Assembly (NCBI RefSeq): GCF_004217615.1
Contig: NZ_SHLD01000001.1
Coordinates: forward strand, 6,696,001-6,760,000
Reading direction: 5' to 3'
Length of the DNA: 64,000 bases
Origin: Micromonospora kangleipakensis
GTDB taxonomy: Bacteria > Actinomycetota > Actinomycetes > Mycobacteriales > Micromonosporaceae
The stretch's first letter is position 1. Each line of letters starts with the position of its first letter. Shown here in pieces: positions 1 to 9,014 of the stretch. Below the pieces are notes generated by a model. That model was not told where the DNA came from. It saw nothing but the letters and a program-made list of their open reading frames with translations, and did not search any database. Made by a program: the position numbers and the translations under genes.

Positions 1-327
1 GGCGCCGACCGCGATGATGTTGGCGTCGTTGTGCTCCCGGGCGAGCTGCGCGGTGTCGATGTTCCAGGCGAGCGCCGCGCGGACGCCGGCCACCTTGTTC
101 GCGGCGATCTGCTCGCCGTTGCCGGAGCCGCCGATGACCACGCCGAGGCTGCCCGGATCGTTGACCACCCGGTCACCGGTGTGCAGGCAGAACGCCGGGT
201 AGTCGTCGTCCGGGTCGAAGGCGTGCGGGCCGACGTCGACCACCTCGTACCCCTGCGTGGCCAGGTGGTTGGCCAGGTGCACCTTCAGCTCGAAACCGGC
301 GTGATCGGATCCCAGGTAGACGCGCAT
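1..327 (-). CDS. rpiB: Ribose-5-phosphate isomerase B (C-terminal part beyond left edge)
   Basis: Interconverts ribose 5-phosphate and ribulose 5-phosphate in the non-oxidative pentose phosphate pathway (cytoplasm). The N-terminal 109 codons are present; the gene runs off the left edge. The start (MRVYLGSDHAGFELK) and the motif VIGGSGNGEQIAANK are typical of RpiB. A Ser takes the position of the catalytic Cys of the E. coli enzyme, as in mycobacterial RpiB. The ATG at 327 opens the family's usual N-terminus. The next genes upstream on this strand are a DUF1015 protein and a nitroreductase homologue, the neighbourhood known in mycobacteria. Confidence 0.95.
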   Translation of the reverse strand, partial: MRVYLGSDHAGFELKVHLANHLATQGYEVVDVGPHAFDPDDDYPAFCLHTGDRVVNDPGSLGVVIGGSGNGEQIAANKVAGVRAALAWNIDTAQLAREHNDANIIAVGA

Positions 328-398
328 ACCGCGCAGTCTGACAGGCCCGCCTCCGGGCCGCCGCGCAGGCGGCGACACGGAGGCGGATTCGTCACAGC

Positions 399-1598
399 TC
401 AGCGGGACAGCTCGGCGACCACCAGGCCGCCGCGGGCCTTCGGGGTGAACCAGGTGCTCTTGCGCGGCATCTTCTCCCGAGCCAGGTTGACCGCGACGAA
501 GTCGTCCACGGTCACCGGGGCGATGAGGACGGCCAGCTCGGCCCGGCCGGCGTCGACCTCCCCGGTGAGCCAGCTCGCCGGGTAGTCGCCGCCCACGTAG
601 GTGATCCGCTTGTCACCCGGGTCGAGGCCGAGCGCGTCGCGCAGCAGCAGCCGCTCGACCAGGGCGTGGTCGAGGTTCTCCAGCCGGTCGCCGTCGACGT
701 GCGGCAGGGTCACCGCGTACCCCTGACCGGCGAGGTAGAGGTGGACGGCGCCGCCGGCCGCCGGGACCTCGACCGGGCCGTCGATCGGGGTGATCTCCGC
801 GCCGGCGGCGCGGAGCCGGTCGAGCAGCTCCGCCGGCGTGGTGGTCAGCTCGCTGACCAGCCGGTTGTAGGGCTGGATCGCCACCGACGCCGGCGTGGTG
901 ATCACCGAGAGGAAGCGGGGCAGGCCGCCGGTCTGCGCGGCCAGGCTGCGGTGGTTGCCGTCGGCGACCACCAGCTCGCCGCCGCCCGCGAGGGCGGTCA
1001 GCTCGTCCTGCTCGGGGCCGGGACCCAGCAGCCAGATGGCGTGCGTCCGCCCGGACTGGTCGACGTCGGTCGCGGCGGGCGCGCCGGCCGACTCGGTCGC
1101 CGCGGCGAGCGCGGCGTGCAGCTCGTCGCCCCGCCCGGTCTGGAGCAGCAGCACGGGCGAGAGCAGGTGCCCGAGCGCCCCGGCCAGGGCGACCCGCTCC
1201 CGCACCTTGGCGATGAAGACGTCCTCGTTGCGGATCACCAGACCAGGCTCGTCGGCCCGGGTGGAGATCTGGTCGGTGTCCACCATGGCGAAGAGCCCGT
1301 ACGCGGACTCCTCCCCCGGCGCGCTGATCCGGTAGAGCACCACGACCTGCTCGGCCGGGGTGTAGCTGCCGTCCGCCTTGGCCTCGGTCAGGCGGGCCAT
1401 GGCGTCCGGGAGGGCGTCGAGGAACGACTTGCCGAGGCTCTCCGGCGCCCGGTGGGGCATCTCGATGCCGAGAGCACTGTGCGGGTTCGCCTCGATGATC
1501 GCGGTGATCTCCGCGTCGTCGGCGAACTCGTCGTAGTTTTGCGCGCCGGTGCCGCCAGTGGTGATCCAGGCCCGGGCGATCGGATGCACGACCGTCAT
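399..1598 (-). CDS. DUF1015 family protein
   Basis: 399-residue cytoplasmic protein that I assign to the DUF1015 family; the biochemical role is unknown. Family-like features are the N-terminal segment MTVVHPIARAWITTG, the stretch VVVLYRISAPGEE and, in the middle, VADGNHRS. I chose the ATG at 1598 because the 16 codons upstream are low-complexity and lack a ribosome site. The gene lies 71 bp upstream of rpiB on the same strand and may be co-transcribed with it. No membrane segment or signal peptide is visible. Confidence 0.85.
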   Translation of the reverse strand: MTVVHPIARAWITTGGTGAQNYDEFADDAEITAIIEANPHSALGIEMPHRAPESLGKSFLDALPDAMARLTEAKADGSYTPAEQVVVLYRISAPGEESAYGLFAMVDTDQISTRADEPGLVIRNEDVFIAKVRERVALAGALGHLLSPVLLLQTGRGDELHAALAAATESAGAPAATDVDQSGRTHAIWLLGPGPEQDELTALAGGGELVVADGNHRSLAAQTGGLPRFLSVITTPASVAIQPYNRLVSELTTTPAELLDRLRAAGAEITPIDGPVEVPAAGGAVHLYLAGQGYAVTLPHVDGDRLENLDHALVERLLLRDALGLDPGDKRITYVGGDYPASWLTGEVDAGRAELAVLIAPVTVDDFVAVNLAREKMPRKSTWFTPKARGGLVVAELSR

Positions 1599-1675
1599 GC
1601 CCACCGACGCTACCCGCGGCCGCCGGCCCGCCGGACCCGGACCCACACCGCGTCCACCAGATGAAAGGGCCGCGC

Positions 1676-2071
1676 TCAGCCGTTGCGGTGCTGGCCGGGC
1701 GCCGGGCCGGGACCGGGGCGGCCGCCCGGCACGGAGCCGGCGGGGCCGGACGGGTGGGCCGCCGCCGACACGGCGATCCGGACGGTGGTCCCGCCCGCCG
1801 GCACCGGACGGCCGGCCGCGACGCCGGACCGGATCGTCCCGGAGGTGCGGGTGGGCAGCCCCGCCTCGGCGGGCGGGGTCATCCGGGAGGTGGCGACCAC
1901 CCGGGCGACGCCGACCACGATCGGCGGGGCCAGCAGGTCGACCATCTCGGCCGGCAGGGTCGGGCGGATGGCCGGCCAGTCGGCCTCGTCCACGGACCAG
2001 TACGTCGCACCGGAGTCCTCGGTCGCCGTCTCCTGCGGCGCGTCGGCGGACGTACGGCGGTGCTTACCCAT
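1676..2071 (-). CDS. Hypothetical protein, 131 aa
   Basis: Not recognised. The start ATG at 2071 is decided by a GGAGG seven bases upstream. The protein begins MGKHRRTSADAP; an acidic stretch (about residues 14-50) contains YWSVDEADWPAIRP, followed by a hydrophobic-leaning central part (AEMVDLLAPPIVVGVARVV) and a Pro/Gly-rich tail. No signal peptide is seen. It lies between the nitroreductase terminator and the DUF1015 gene. The tail is compositionally biased, so the exact end is less convincing than the start. Confidence 0.55.
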   Translation of the reverse strand: MGKHRRTSADAPQETATEDSGATYWSVDEADWPAIRPTLPAEMVDLLAPPIVVGVARVVATSRMTPPAEAGLPTRTSGTIRSGVAAGRPVPAGGTTVRIAVSAAAHPSGPAGSVPGGRPGPGPAPGQHRNG

Positions 2072-2137
2072 GGGAATGCCTCCAGGAGCTGCCGAGATGC
2101 GGCCCCACGGGCCGCCGGCTGGGACACCCGGTGAAAC

Positions 2138-2181
2138 GAGCCCCGCACCGGCCCGGTGACGCCGGGGCCGGTACGGGGCTC
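2138..2181 (-). terminator. Hairpin terminator after the DsbA-family gene
   Basis: Inverted repeat with arms 2138-2154 and 2165-2181 (16 of 17 positions pair, one C/A mismatch) around a 10-nt loop. It lies 21 bp past the stop of the gene at 2203-2826. No U-tract, as is common for actinomycete terminators. Confidence 0.8.
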
Positions 2182-2202
2182 GGATCGTTGCCGGAGGCGC
2201 CG

Positions 2203-2826
2203 TCAGTCGAAGATGGGGCCCAGCTCGCGGGAGCGCTTCAGCTCGTAGAAGCCCGGGGTGCCGGCGACCAGCAGGACACCGTCCCAGAGCCGGCCGGCCG
2301 CCTCGCCCCTCGGCGCCGGGGTGATAACCGGACCGAAGAAGGCGACCTTGTCGCCGCCCGGGCCGGGCGCGTGGATCACCGGGGTACCGACGTCGGTGCC
2401 GACCGGCCGCATGCCCGCCTCGTGGCTGGCCCGCAGCGCCTCGTCGTACGCGGTGGTCTCGGCGGCGTCGGCGAGCGCCGGGTCCAGCCCGACCTCGGTG
2501 AGCGCGCCGACCAGCATCTCCCGGCCGAGCGGCTCCTTGCCGAGGTGGATCCGGGTGCCCATCGCGGTGTAGAGCTTCGCCAGCGCCTCCGCGCCGTGCG
2601 CCTGCTCGGCGGCGATGCAGACCCGCACCGGGCCCCAGCCGCTCTTCATCAGTTCCTGGTACTGCTCGGGCAGGTCCCGGCCCTCGTTGAGCACGGACAG
2701 GCTCATCACGTGGAAGCTGATGTCCACGGGCCGGACCTTCTCGACCTCCAGCAGCCAGCGCGACGTGATCCACGCCCACGGGCACAGCGGGTCGAACCAC
2801 ATGTCCACGGCGACACGTTCGGTCAC
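2203..2826 (-). CDS. DsbA-family mycothiol-dependent nitroreductase homologue (Rv2466c family), CPWA variant
   Basis: 207 aa, thioredoxin-fold DsbA family, related to M. tuberculosis Rv2466c, a mycothiol-dependent reductase that activates nitro prodrugs. The family signature FDPLCPWAWITSRW is at residues 11-24, and DVGTPVIH is the cis-Pro loop. The Rv2466c active site is CPWC; here codon 18 is GCG (Ala), leaving only Cys15, so this is a monothiol version. GTG start at 2826 with AAGGGA upstream. It is divergent from pepN across 210 bp, as in mycobacteria, and ends at a strong hairpin. Confidence 0.9.
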   Translation of the reverse strand: MTERVAVDMWFDPLCPWAWITSRWLLEVEKVRPVDISFHVMSLSVLNEGRDLPEQYQELMKSGWGPVRVCIAAEQAHGAEALAKLYTAMGTRIHLGKEPLGREMLVGALTEVGLDPALADAAETTAYDEALRASHEAGMRPVGTDVGTPVIHAPGPGGDKVAFFGPVITPAPRGEAAGRLWDGVLLVAGTPGFYELKRSRELGPIFD

Positions 2827-3036
2827 GGTGAGATCCCTTCACGACGGGTGCGCCGGTGAGCCCGGCGCCTCCCCCGATCCTCACCCCGGCCGGCATCCGC
2901 CGGTACCGGAATGAGAGCGTGACCTCGAACACCGAAGGGTGTCGGTGCATGGAAGACTCGAACCGGACCGGCCGCCACGAGCGGGCCGGGGAGGCCGGGG
3001 CCGCCGGGCGCGGCGCGAGTGGGATGGAGACGAACA

Positions 3037-5592
3037 GTGCCGGGAGTGCGCAACCTGACCCAGGTCGAGGCCACCGAGCGGGCTCGCCTGCTCGATGTGA
3101 CCAGGTACGACATCAGCCTTGACCTGTCGACCGCCGTGCAGGCCACGGGCCGCACGTTCCGCTCGGTGACCGAGGTCCGGTTCCGCTGCGCCGAGCCGGG
3201 GGCGACGACCTTCATCGAGGTGGCCGCCGAGTCGGTGCGGTCCGCGACGCTCAACGGCGCACCCGTCGACACCGCCGGCTGGTCGGCCGAGAAGGGCCTC
3301 ACGCTGTCCGGGCTGGACGCGGAGAACACCCTGGTGGTGGACGCGGACTTCGGGTACTCGAACAGCGGGCAGGGGCTGCACCGCACGGTGGACCCGGTCG
3401 ACGGGGAGACCTACCTGTACAGCCAGTTCGAGACGGCGGACGCGCAGCGGGTCTTCGCCTGCTTCGACCAGCCCGACCTGAAGAGCGTCTACACCTGGCA
3501 CGCCACCGTCCCCGAGCACTGGCGGGTGGTCTCCAACATGCCGTTGGGGCGGGAGGAGCCGGCCGGCGAGGGGCTGAAGACCGTCCACTTCGTGGAGTCG
3601 GCGCGGATGAGCACCTACATCACCGCGCTCTGCGCCGGGCCGTACCACGAGGTGCGGGACAGCCACGACGGCATCGACCTGGGGGTCTTCTGCCGGGCCT
3701 CGATGGCGCGGTACATGGACTCGGACGATTTGTTCCTCATCACCAAGCAGGGCTTCGACTTCTTCCACGAGAAGTTCGGGGTGCGCTACCCGCTGCCCAA
3801 GTACGACCAGCTCTGGGTGCCGGACTTCAACGCCGGCGCGATGGAGAACTTCGGCTGCGTCACGCACGCCGAGTCGCACTACATCTTCCGCTCCCAGGTC
3901 ACCGACTTCGAGTACGAGCAGCGGGCCAACACGATCCTGCACGAGCTGGCGCACATGTGGTTCGGTGACCTGGTCACCATGCGCTGGTGGAACGACCTGT
4001 GGCTGAACGAGTCGTTCGCCGAGTGGGCCAGCCACTGGTGCAACACCCACGCCACCCGGTTCCAGGACGCGTGGACGACCTTCCTCTCGATCCGCAAGAA
4101 CTGGGGTTACCGGCAGGACCAGCTCTCCTCCACCCACCCGGTCTACTGCGAGATGCCGGACCTGGAGGCGGTCGAGGTCAACTTCGACGGCATCACGTAC
4201 GCCAAGGGCGCCAGCGTGCTCAAGCAGCTCGTCGCGTACGTCGGCGAGGAGCCGTTCCTGGCCGGCCTGCGGGCGTACTTCGGCAAGCACGCCTGGGGCA
4301 ACGCCACCTTCGACGACCTGCTCTCCGAGCTGGAGGCGGCCTCCGGCCGGGAGCTGCGCAAGTTCGCCGCGCAGTGGCTGGAGACGGCGCAGGTCAACAC
4401 GCTGCGCCCCGAGTTGGCCATCGGCGACGACGGCGCCTACCAGCGGGTGCTGGTGCGCCAGGAGGCGCCGTCCGGGCACCCGACGCTGCGTACCCACCGG
4501 ATCGGGGTGGGCCTCTACGACCTGACCGACGGCCGGCTGGTCCGCCGGGAGCGGATCGAGGTCGACGTGACCGGTGAGCAGACCGAGCTCACCGCGCTGC
4601 ACGGCAAGCCGGCCGCCGACGTGCTGCTGCTCAACGACGACGACCTGACGTACACCAAGCTGCGGCTCGACGAGCGGTCCATGGCGACCGTGGTGCAGCA
4701 CATCGCCGGTTTCGAGTCGTCGCTGGCCCGGGCGCTGTGCTGGACCGCCGCCTGGGACATGACCCGCGACGCCGAGCTCGCCGCCCGCGACTACGTCGCG
4801 CTGGCGCTGGCCGGGCTGCCCGCCGAGACCGACATCAACCTGGTCACCGCGACCCTGCGGCAGGCGACCACCACGCTCACCTTCTACGCCGACCCGGCGT
4901 GGGCGCCGACCGGCTGGGCCGAGCTGGCCCGGACCGCGAAGGACGCGCTCACCGCGGCGGAGCCGGGCAGCGGCTTCCAGCTCGCCTGGGCCCGGGCGTA
5001 CACCTCGGCGGCCCGCGCCGAGGAGGACCTGGCGACGCTGCGCGGCTGGCTGCACGGCGCCGAGGTGCCGGCCGGGCTGACCGTCGACACCGAGCTGCGC
5101 TGGACGGTGCTCCAGGCCCTCGTCGCCAACGGCGCGGCCGGCGCCGCCGAGGTCGAGGCCGAGCTGGCGAGCGACCGGACGGCCAGCGGCGAGCGGGAGG
5201 CCGCGTACGCGCACGCGCTGGTGCCGACCGCGGAGAACAAGGCGGCGGTGTGGGCGCAGCTCACCGGCCCGGAGGCGCTGCCGAACTGGCGGCACCGGGC
5301 GCTGCTGCAGGGCTTCGCGCACCCGGCGCAGGTCGACCTGGTCGCGCCGTACCGGGAGAAGTACTTCGCCGCGGTGGGCCAGGTTTGGGCCAGCCGGGAC
5401 AGCGAGCCGGCCCAGGAGTTCACCCAGCTCGCCTACCCGGCGTACCTGGTGGAGGACACGACGGTGGCCGAGACCGACGCGTGGCTGGCGCAGGAGGGGC
5501 ACCCGGCGCCGCTGCGCCGGCTGGTCGCCGAGGGCCGCGACGGCGTGGTCCGTGCCCTGAAGGCCCGCGCGAAGGACGCCCAGAGCGCCTGA
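3037..5592 (+). CDS. pepN: Aminopeptidase N (M1 metallopeptidase)
   Basis: 851-aa zinc aminopeptidase that removes N-terminal residues from peptides in the cytoplasm. M1 hallmarks: exopeptidase motif GAMENFG at 267-273, zinc site HELAH at 302-306 with the third ligand Glu325 in NESFAEW (HExxH-X18-E), then the C-terminal ERAP1-like helical domain. Length is normal for actinobacterial PepN. The GTG at 3037 is preceded by GGATGGAG at good spacing; the ORF is open six codons further upstream but has no better site. It converges on the DUF5130 gene through a double hairpin. Confidence 0.97.
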   Translation: MPGVRNLTQVEATERARLLDVTRYDISLDLSTAVQATGRTFRSVTEVRFRCAEPGATTFIEVAAESVRSATLNGAPVDTAGWSAEKGLTLSGLDAENTLVVDADFGYSNSGQGLHRTVDPVDGETYLYSQFETADAQRVFACFDQPDLKSVYTWHATVPEHWRVVSNMPLGREEPAGEGLKTVHFVESARMSTYITALCAGPYHEVRDSHDGIDLGVFCRASMARYMDSDDLFLITKQGFDFFHEKFGVRYPLPKYDQLWVPDFNAGAMENFGCVTHAESHYIFRSQVTDFEYEQRANTILHELAHMWFGDLVTMRWWNDLWLNESFAEWASHWCNTHATRFQDAWTTFLSIRKNWGYRQDQLSSTHPVYCEMPDLEAVEVNFDGITYAKGASVLKQLVAYVGEEPFLAGLRAYFGKHAWGNATFDDLLSELEAASGRELRKFAAQWLETAQVNTLRPELAIGDDGAYQRVLVRQEAPSGHPTLRTHRIGVGLYDLTDGRLVRRERIEVDVTGEQTELTALHGKPAADVLLLNDDDLTYTKLRLDERSMATVVQHIAGFESSLARALCWTAAWDMTRDAELAARDYVALALAGLPAETDINLVTATLRQATTTLTFYADPAWAPTGWAELARTAKDALTAAEPGSGFQLAWARAYTSAARAEEDLATLRGWLHGAEVPAGLTVDTELRWTVLQALVANGAAGAAEVEAELASDRTASGEREAAYAHALVPTAENKAAVWAQLTGPEALPNWRHRALLQGFAHPAQVDLVAPYREKYFAAVGQVWASRDSEPAQEFTQLAYPAYLVEDTTVAETDAWLAQEGHPAPLRRLVAEGRDGVVRALKARAKDAQSA

Positions 5593-5601
5593 TCGACTTG
5601 A

Positions 5602-5660
5602 TGTCGGGGATGCCCCGACAGCACGAAGCCCGGCCCGCGAACACGCGGACCGGGCTTCGT
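5602..5660. terminator. Tandem bidirectional hairpins between pepN and DUF5130
   Basis: Two consecutive stem-loops. The first is 5602-5620 (perfect 8-bp arms, 3-nt loop). The second is 5623-5660 (16 pairs, one C/A mismatch, 4-nt loop). They fill the 82-bp gap between two convergent genes and can serve both strands. Confidence 0.85.
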
Positions 5661-5674
5661 CGTACGGGGAGGGC

Positions 5675-6088
5675 TCAGCCCTTGCCGGCGTGGCTGGCGA
5701 GCTGGTCGAGGCCCTGGATGATGCCGCCGGCCAGGTCGCCGCCGCCGAAGGACGCCACCATGGAGAGCGCGGCGAGCTTGGCGTACGTGTCCGGGATGCG
5801 CTTGCGCGCGTACCGGCCGGTGACGACTTCCAGCTGCCGCTGGTTGGGCGACACGGCGATCAGGACCGACTTGTCGGGCTCGGCGAGCTGGCGGTGCAGC
5901 CGCTGCGCGTGCTCCCGGATCGGCTCGTCGAGGCCGCCCACGTAGACCGAGAAGACCAGGCCGGTGCCCTGGTCTGCCAGGCGGAGCGCCTCGTCGATGC
6001 GGAGCAGCTGGCGGGTCGAGAACGGCCCGTCCAGCACCTCGGGCGGGGTGGGCGTCCCCGTCGCGGTCTGCTTCTCACCAACGGTCAC
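5675..6088 (-). CDS. DUF5130 (TPM-like) protein
   Basis: 137 aa, assigned to DUF5130, a TPM-like fold found next to pepN in actinobacteria (Rv2468c in M. tuberculosis, from memory). Seen: GPFSTRQLLRIDEALRLA, then VFSVYVGGLDEP and VLIAVSPNQRQLEVVTG, typical of the TPM core, and a C-terminal hydrophobic patch. Function unknown; no signal peptide. The GTG at 6088 has GGAGG five bases upstream. The gene overlaps the preceding small membrane protein by 14 bp, suggesting translational coupling. Confidence 0.8.
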   Translation of the reverse strand: MTVGEKQTATGTPTPPEVLDGPFSTRQLLRIDEALRLADQGTGLVFSVYVGGLDEPIREHAQRLHRQLAEPDKSVLIAVSPNQRQLEVVTGRYARKRIPDTYAKLAALSMVASFGGGDLAGGIIQGLDQLASHAGKG

Positions 6089-6377
6089 TTGCGCCTCCGG
6101 TTCCACCGGCCGGCGCCTCGACGCCGGCCTTCTCAAGCTTGTGGCTGGTCAGCGCCGGCGCCTGGGCGCCCGCCGCCAGCGCGGTGCCGGCCGAGTCGGC
6201 CAGCTGCTCCGGACGGCCGAGGAACCAGACCGGAGTGAAGTCGAAGGGCCGGCCCGGCCGGTAGCGCTTGGCGCCGCCACCGCCGCGACGGCCGGCGGCA
6301 AGTGCCAGTCCGGCGATCACCAGCACCGCGGCCGCCGGGATGCCGACGTAGACCAGCAACGTCTCGGTAACAGACAA
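6075..6377 (-). CDS. Small single-span membrane protein, possible CtaJ-like cytochrome aa3 accessory subunit
   Basis: About 100 aa. One N-terminal membrane helix (LLVYVGIPAAAVLVIAGLAL) is followed by the basic motif KRYRPGRPFDFTPVWF and a low-complexity tail. The helix plus YRPGRPW/F-F-PVW motif resembles small actinobacterial proteins annotated as CtaJ of the aa3 oxidase supercomplex; that assignment is from memory and tentative. Start is ambiguous: TTG at 6377 has GGGGG eight bases upstream, TTG at 6383 is the alternative. The stop overlaps the DUF5130 start by 14 bp. Confidence 0.6.
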   Translation of the reverse strand: MSVTETLLVYVGIPAAAVLVIAGLALAAGRRGGGGAKRYRPGRPFDFTPVWFLGRPEQLADSAGTALAAGAQAPALTSHKLEKAGVEAPAGGTGGASDRW

Positions 6378-6431
6378 CCTCAACGCCCCCAGGCGGAAAG
6401 AGAGACCAGGAATTCCGGGTCGGGTGGACGG

Positions 6432-7895
6432 TCAAGGAGACGATTCCCCGACTCCGCTTGTGGTATTCACGTTAGCGGAGGCGACGGCCCGCCAGATTGC
6501 GGGGTGGTGATCCCATCCGCCACTCCCGTGCTCCAGTTGTGCGGCAGTGGCGATCAATGTCGCGTCGGCGCCGTACCGGCCGGTGAGCAGCACCCCGACG
6601 GGCATGCCGTCGGCGGTGCGACCGACCGGCAGGGAAACGGACGGTTCGCCGGTCACGTTGAAGATGGCGCAGTACGGCGAGAACCGGCGCTGCCGGTCGA
6701 AATCCTCCGCCGGGTCGAGGGCGGCGAACGAACCCACCGGCGCCTGCGGCGCGGCCAGCGTCGGGCAGAGCAGCAGGTCGCAGCCGGCGGTCCGGCGGGC
6801 ACCGAGGCGTACCTGGGCCTGCAGCTCGCCGAGGGTGGCCATCAGCGCGCCGGCGCCGACCGCCGCGCCCCGGGAGCGGAGGAGCCGGGTCAGCGGCAAC
6901 AGCTCGCTCTCCCGCTCGGGCGGCACCGGGGAGAGCGCCAGGACGTGCCAGAGGGTCTCGAAGAGCGGCCACGCCTCGGGGCCGAGCGGCGCGGGCACCT
7001 CGACCACCTCGTGGCCGGCCGCGGTGAGCATCCCGGCGGCCCGGTCGACGGCGACGACGCAGTCGGGGTGGACCGGCTCGTCGGCGAGCATCGGGGTGGT
7101 GAAGCGGCCGATCCGCAGCCGGCCCGGCGCGGCCTCCCGGGCCGCGGCCAGGTAGCCGCCCACGGGGGCGGCCGGGGGCAGGTAGGGCTCGCCGGGCACC
7201 GGTTGCGCCATGACGTCGAGCAGCGCGGCGACGTCGACGACGGTCCGCCCGATCGGGCCGTTCGTCGGCAGCCCGAACGCGCCGAAGCCGAGCGGCCCGC
7301 CGGAGACCAGTCCCCGGCTGGGCTTGTAGCCGACCAGGCCGCAGAGCGACGCCGGGATGCGCAGCGAGCCGCCGCCATCGGAGCCCTGGGCCACCGGCAC
7401 CAGCCCGGCCGCCACCGCGGCCGCCGCGCCGCCGCTGGACCCGCCCGCCGTGTACCCGAGGTCCCACGGGTTGCGGGCCGGCGGCGCGACCAGCCCCTCG
7501 GAGTAGAGCGAGCAGCCCAGCTCGGAGGTGGTGGTCTTGCCGAGGCTGATCAGCCCGGCGGCGGTGATGAACCGGACCACGTCGGCGTCGACCGGCGGCA
7601 CGAAACCGGCGAAGGCGGCGGAGCCGAAGGTGGTCCGCACCCCGGCGGTCAGCGTGAGGTCCTTGATCGCCGTCGGTACGCCGTGCAGCGGACCCCGCTG
7701 CCCGACCGGCACCGTGTCGGCGGCCCGGGCCGCCTCGACGGCCAGCTCCGGTGTGACGGTGACGAACGCGCCGACGGTGTCACCGAGCGCGTCCACCCGG
7801 TGCAGGTGGTGCGCGACCAGCTCCACGCTGGACAGCTCGCCCCGGGCGATCGCGGCGGCCTGCTCCAGCGCGGTCAGGTCGTGCGGCTCGGCCAT
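6432..7895 (-). CDS. Amidase signature family hydrolase at the end of the kynurenine operon
   Basis: 487 aa. Amidase signature enzyme with the Ser-cisSer-Lys triad: Lys in TAIKDL near residue 77, the Gly/Ser-rich [12 protein letters not shown], and the nucleophile-bearing [15 protein letters not shown] at 7895. It is the last gene of the minus-strand tryptophan catabolic run, 117 bp after the ACMS decarboxylase gene. No classical kynurenine formamidase (KynB or arylformamidase type) is present in the cluster, so this amidase is a candidate for N-formylkynurenine deformylation. That is inference from position; many amidases of this family act on unrelated amides. Confidence 0.88.
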   Translation of the reverse strand: MAEPHDLTALEQAAAIARGELSSVELVAHHLHRVDALGDTVGAFVTVTPELAVEAARAADTVPVGQRGPLHGVPTAIKDLTLTAGVRTTFGSAAFAGFVPPVDADVVRFITAAGLISLGKTTTSELGCSLYSEGLVAPPARNPWDLGYTAGGSSGGAAAAVAAGLVPVAQGSDGGGSLRIPASLCGLVGYKPSRGLVSGGPLGFGAFGLPTNGPIGRTVVDVAALLDVMAQPVPGEPYLPPAAPVGGYLAAAREAAPGRLRIGRFTTPMLADEPVHPDCVVAVDRAAGMLTAAGHEVVEVPAPLGPEAWPLFETLWHVLALSPVPPERESELLPLTRLLRSRGAAVGAGALMATLGELQAQVRLGARRTAGCDLLLCPTLAAPQAPVGSFAALDPAEDFDRQRRFSPYCAIFNVTGEPSVSLPVGRTADGMPVGVLLTGRYGADATLIATAAQLEHGSGGWDHHPAIWRAVASANVNTTSGVGESSP

Positions 7896-8012
7896 ACCGC
7901 CATCCTGCCCGGATGATCCGCCCGGCGCACTTCTCACGCGCCGACCCGCCCGGTCCCGGCATCCGCGCCGGCCCGATACAGCTCGCTGCGGTCGGGGCCG
8001 CCCCGGGGGCGG

Positions 8013-9014
8013 TCAGCCGTGCAGGAAGCGCAGGGCGTTGCGGGAGAGGAGCTTGTCGCGCTGGTCGGCGGTGAGGAAGTCGGCCTTCCGGACCACCGCG
8101 CCGACCGGCCGCTCCCCCAGCGGGTACGGGTAGTCGCTGCCGACCAGCACCCGGTCCTCCCCCATGGTGTCCACCAGCAGCCGCAGCGCGGCCGGCTCGA
8201 AGACCACCGAGTCGACGCTGAACCGGTCGACGTAGGAGCTGGGCGGGGCGGTGGAACCGCCGCGTACCAGGTCGCCGCGGCGGTGCCAGGCGTTGTCGGC
8301 GCGGCCCAGCCAGAACGGGAAGCTGCCCCCGCCGTGCGCGAAGCAGATCCGCAGGCTCGCCGGCACCCGGTCGAAGACGCCGCCGAGGATCAGCGCCAGC
8401 ACCGACAGATGGGTCTCGGCCGGCATGCCGGTGAGCCAGCGGGCCATCCAGCGGTCCAGCCGGGGGCTGCCCGGCATGTCCCAGGGGTGCACGAAGACCG
8501 GCGCGCCCACCTCGGCGCAGTGGGTCAGGAACTGCACGATCCCCGGGTCGTCCAGGTCGCGGTCGCCGACGTGGTTGCCGATCTCGACGCCGACGTGGCC
8601 CGCCGCCAGGCAGCGGTCCAGTTCGGCGCAGGCGGCGTCCGGGTCCTGCAACGGCACCTGGCAGAACGGCACCAGCCGGTCGCCGCCGGCCGCGGTGACC
8701 TCCAGGGTGAGGTCGTTGAAGATCCGGGCCACCTTCACCGCCTGATCGGCGGGGCGGTCGTAGGAGAAGAAGACCGGGGTCGGCGAGACCACCTGCACGT
8801 CGACGTCGTCGGCGGTCATGTCGGCCAGCCGGGTCTCCGCGTCCCAGCACTCCGCGCCGACCGGGCGGAACTCCGTCTCCCCCACCATGATCATGGCGGC
8901 GCGCTCGGAGTCCACCCGCAGCCAGGGCCAGCCGGACCCGCCGCACGCCGCGGCGAGGTCCGGCCACCCCTTCGGTACGACGTGCGTGTGCACGTCCACG
9001 ACCGGACCCGGCAT
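8013..9014 (-). CDS. 2-amino-3-carboxymuconate-6-semialdehyde decarboxylase
   Basis: 333-aa amidohydrolase-fold decarboxylase (ACMSD). It converts the product of 3-hydroxyanthranilate dioxygenase to 2-aminomuconate semialdehyde, diverting it from quinolinate formation. Seen: metal-binding DVHTHVVP at the N-terminus, HPWDMPGSPRLDRW, FAHGGGSFPFWLGR, and the C-terminal metal Asp in GSDYPYPLGE. The ATG at 9014 shares its A with the TGA of the upstream dioxygenase gene (TGATG), so the two are translationally coupled. The neighbours on both sides act on the adjacent intermediates. Confidence 0.92.
   Translation of the reverse strand: MPGPVVDVHTHVVPKGWPDLAAACGGSGWPWLRVDSERAAMIMVGETEFRPVGAECWDAETRLADMTADDVDVQVVSPTPVFFSYDRPADQAVKVARIFNDLTLEVTAAGGDRLVPFCQVPLQDPDAACAELDRCLAAGHVGVEIGNHVGDRDLDDPGIVQFLTHCAEVGAPVFVHPWDMPGSPRLDRWMARWLTGMPAETHLSVLALILGGVFDRVPASLRICFAHGGGSFPFWLGRADNAWHRRGDLVRGGSTAPPSSYVDRFSVDSVVFEPAALRLLVDTMGEDRVLVGSDYPYPLGERPVGAVVRKADFLTADQRDKLLSRNALRFLHG

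Noticed and set aside
2881..5502. Very long open frame on the minus strand across pepN (873 codons)
   Set aside because: It is the GC-biased shadow of pepN, whose protein has all M1 motifs; the minus reading is Arg/Gly/Val-rich low complexity.
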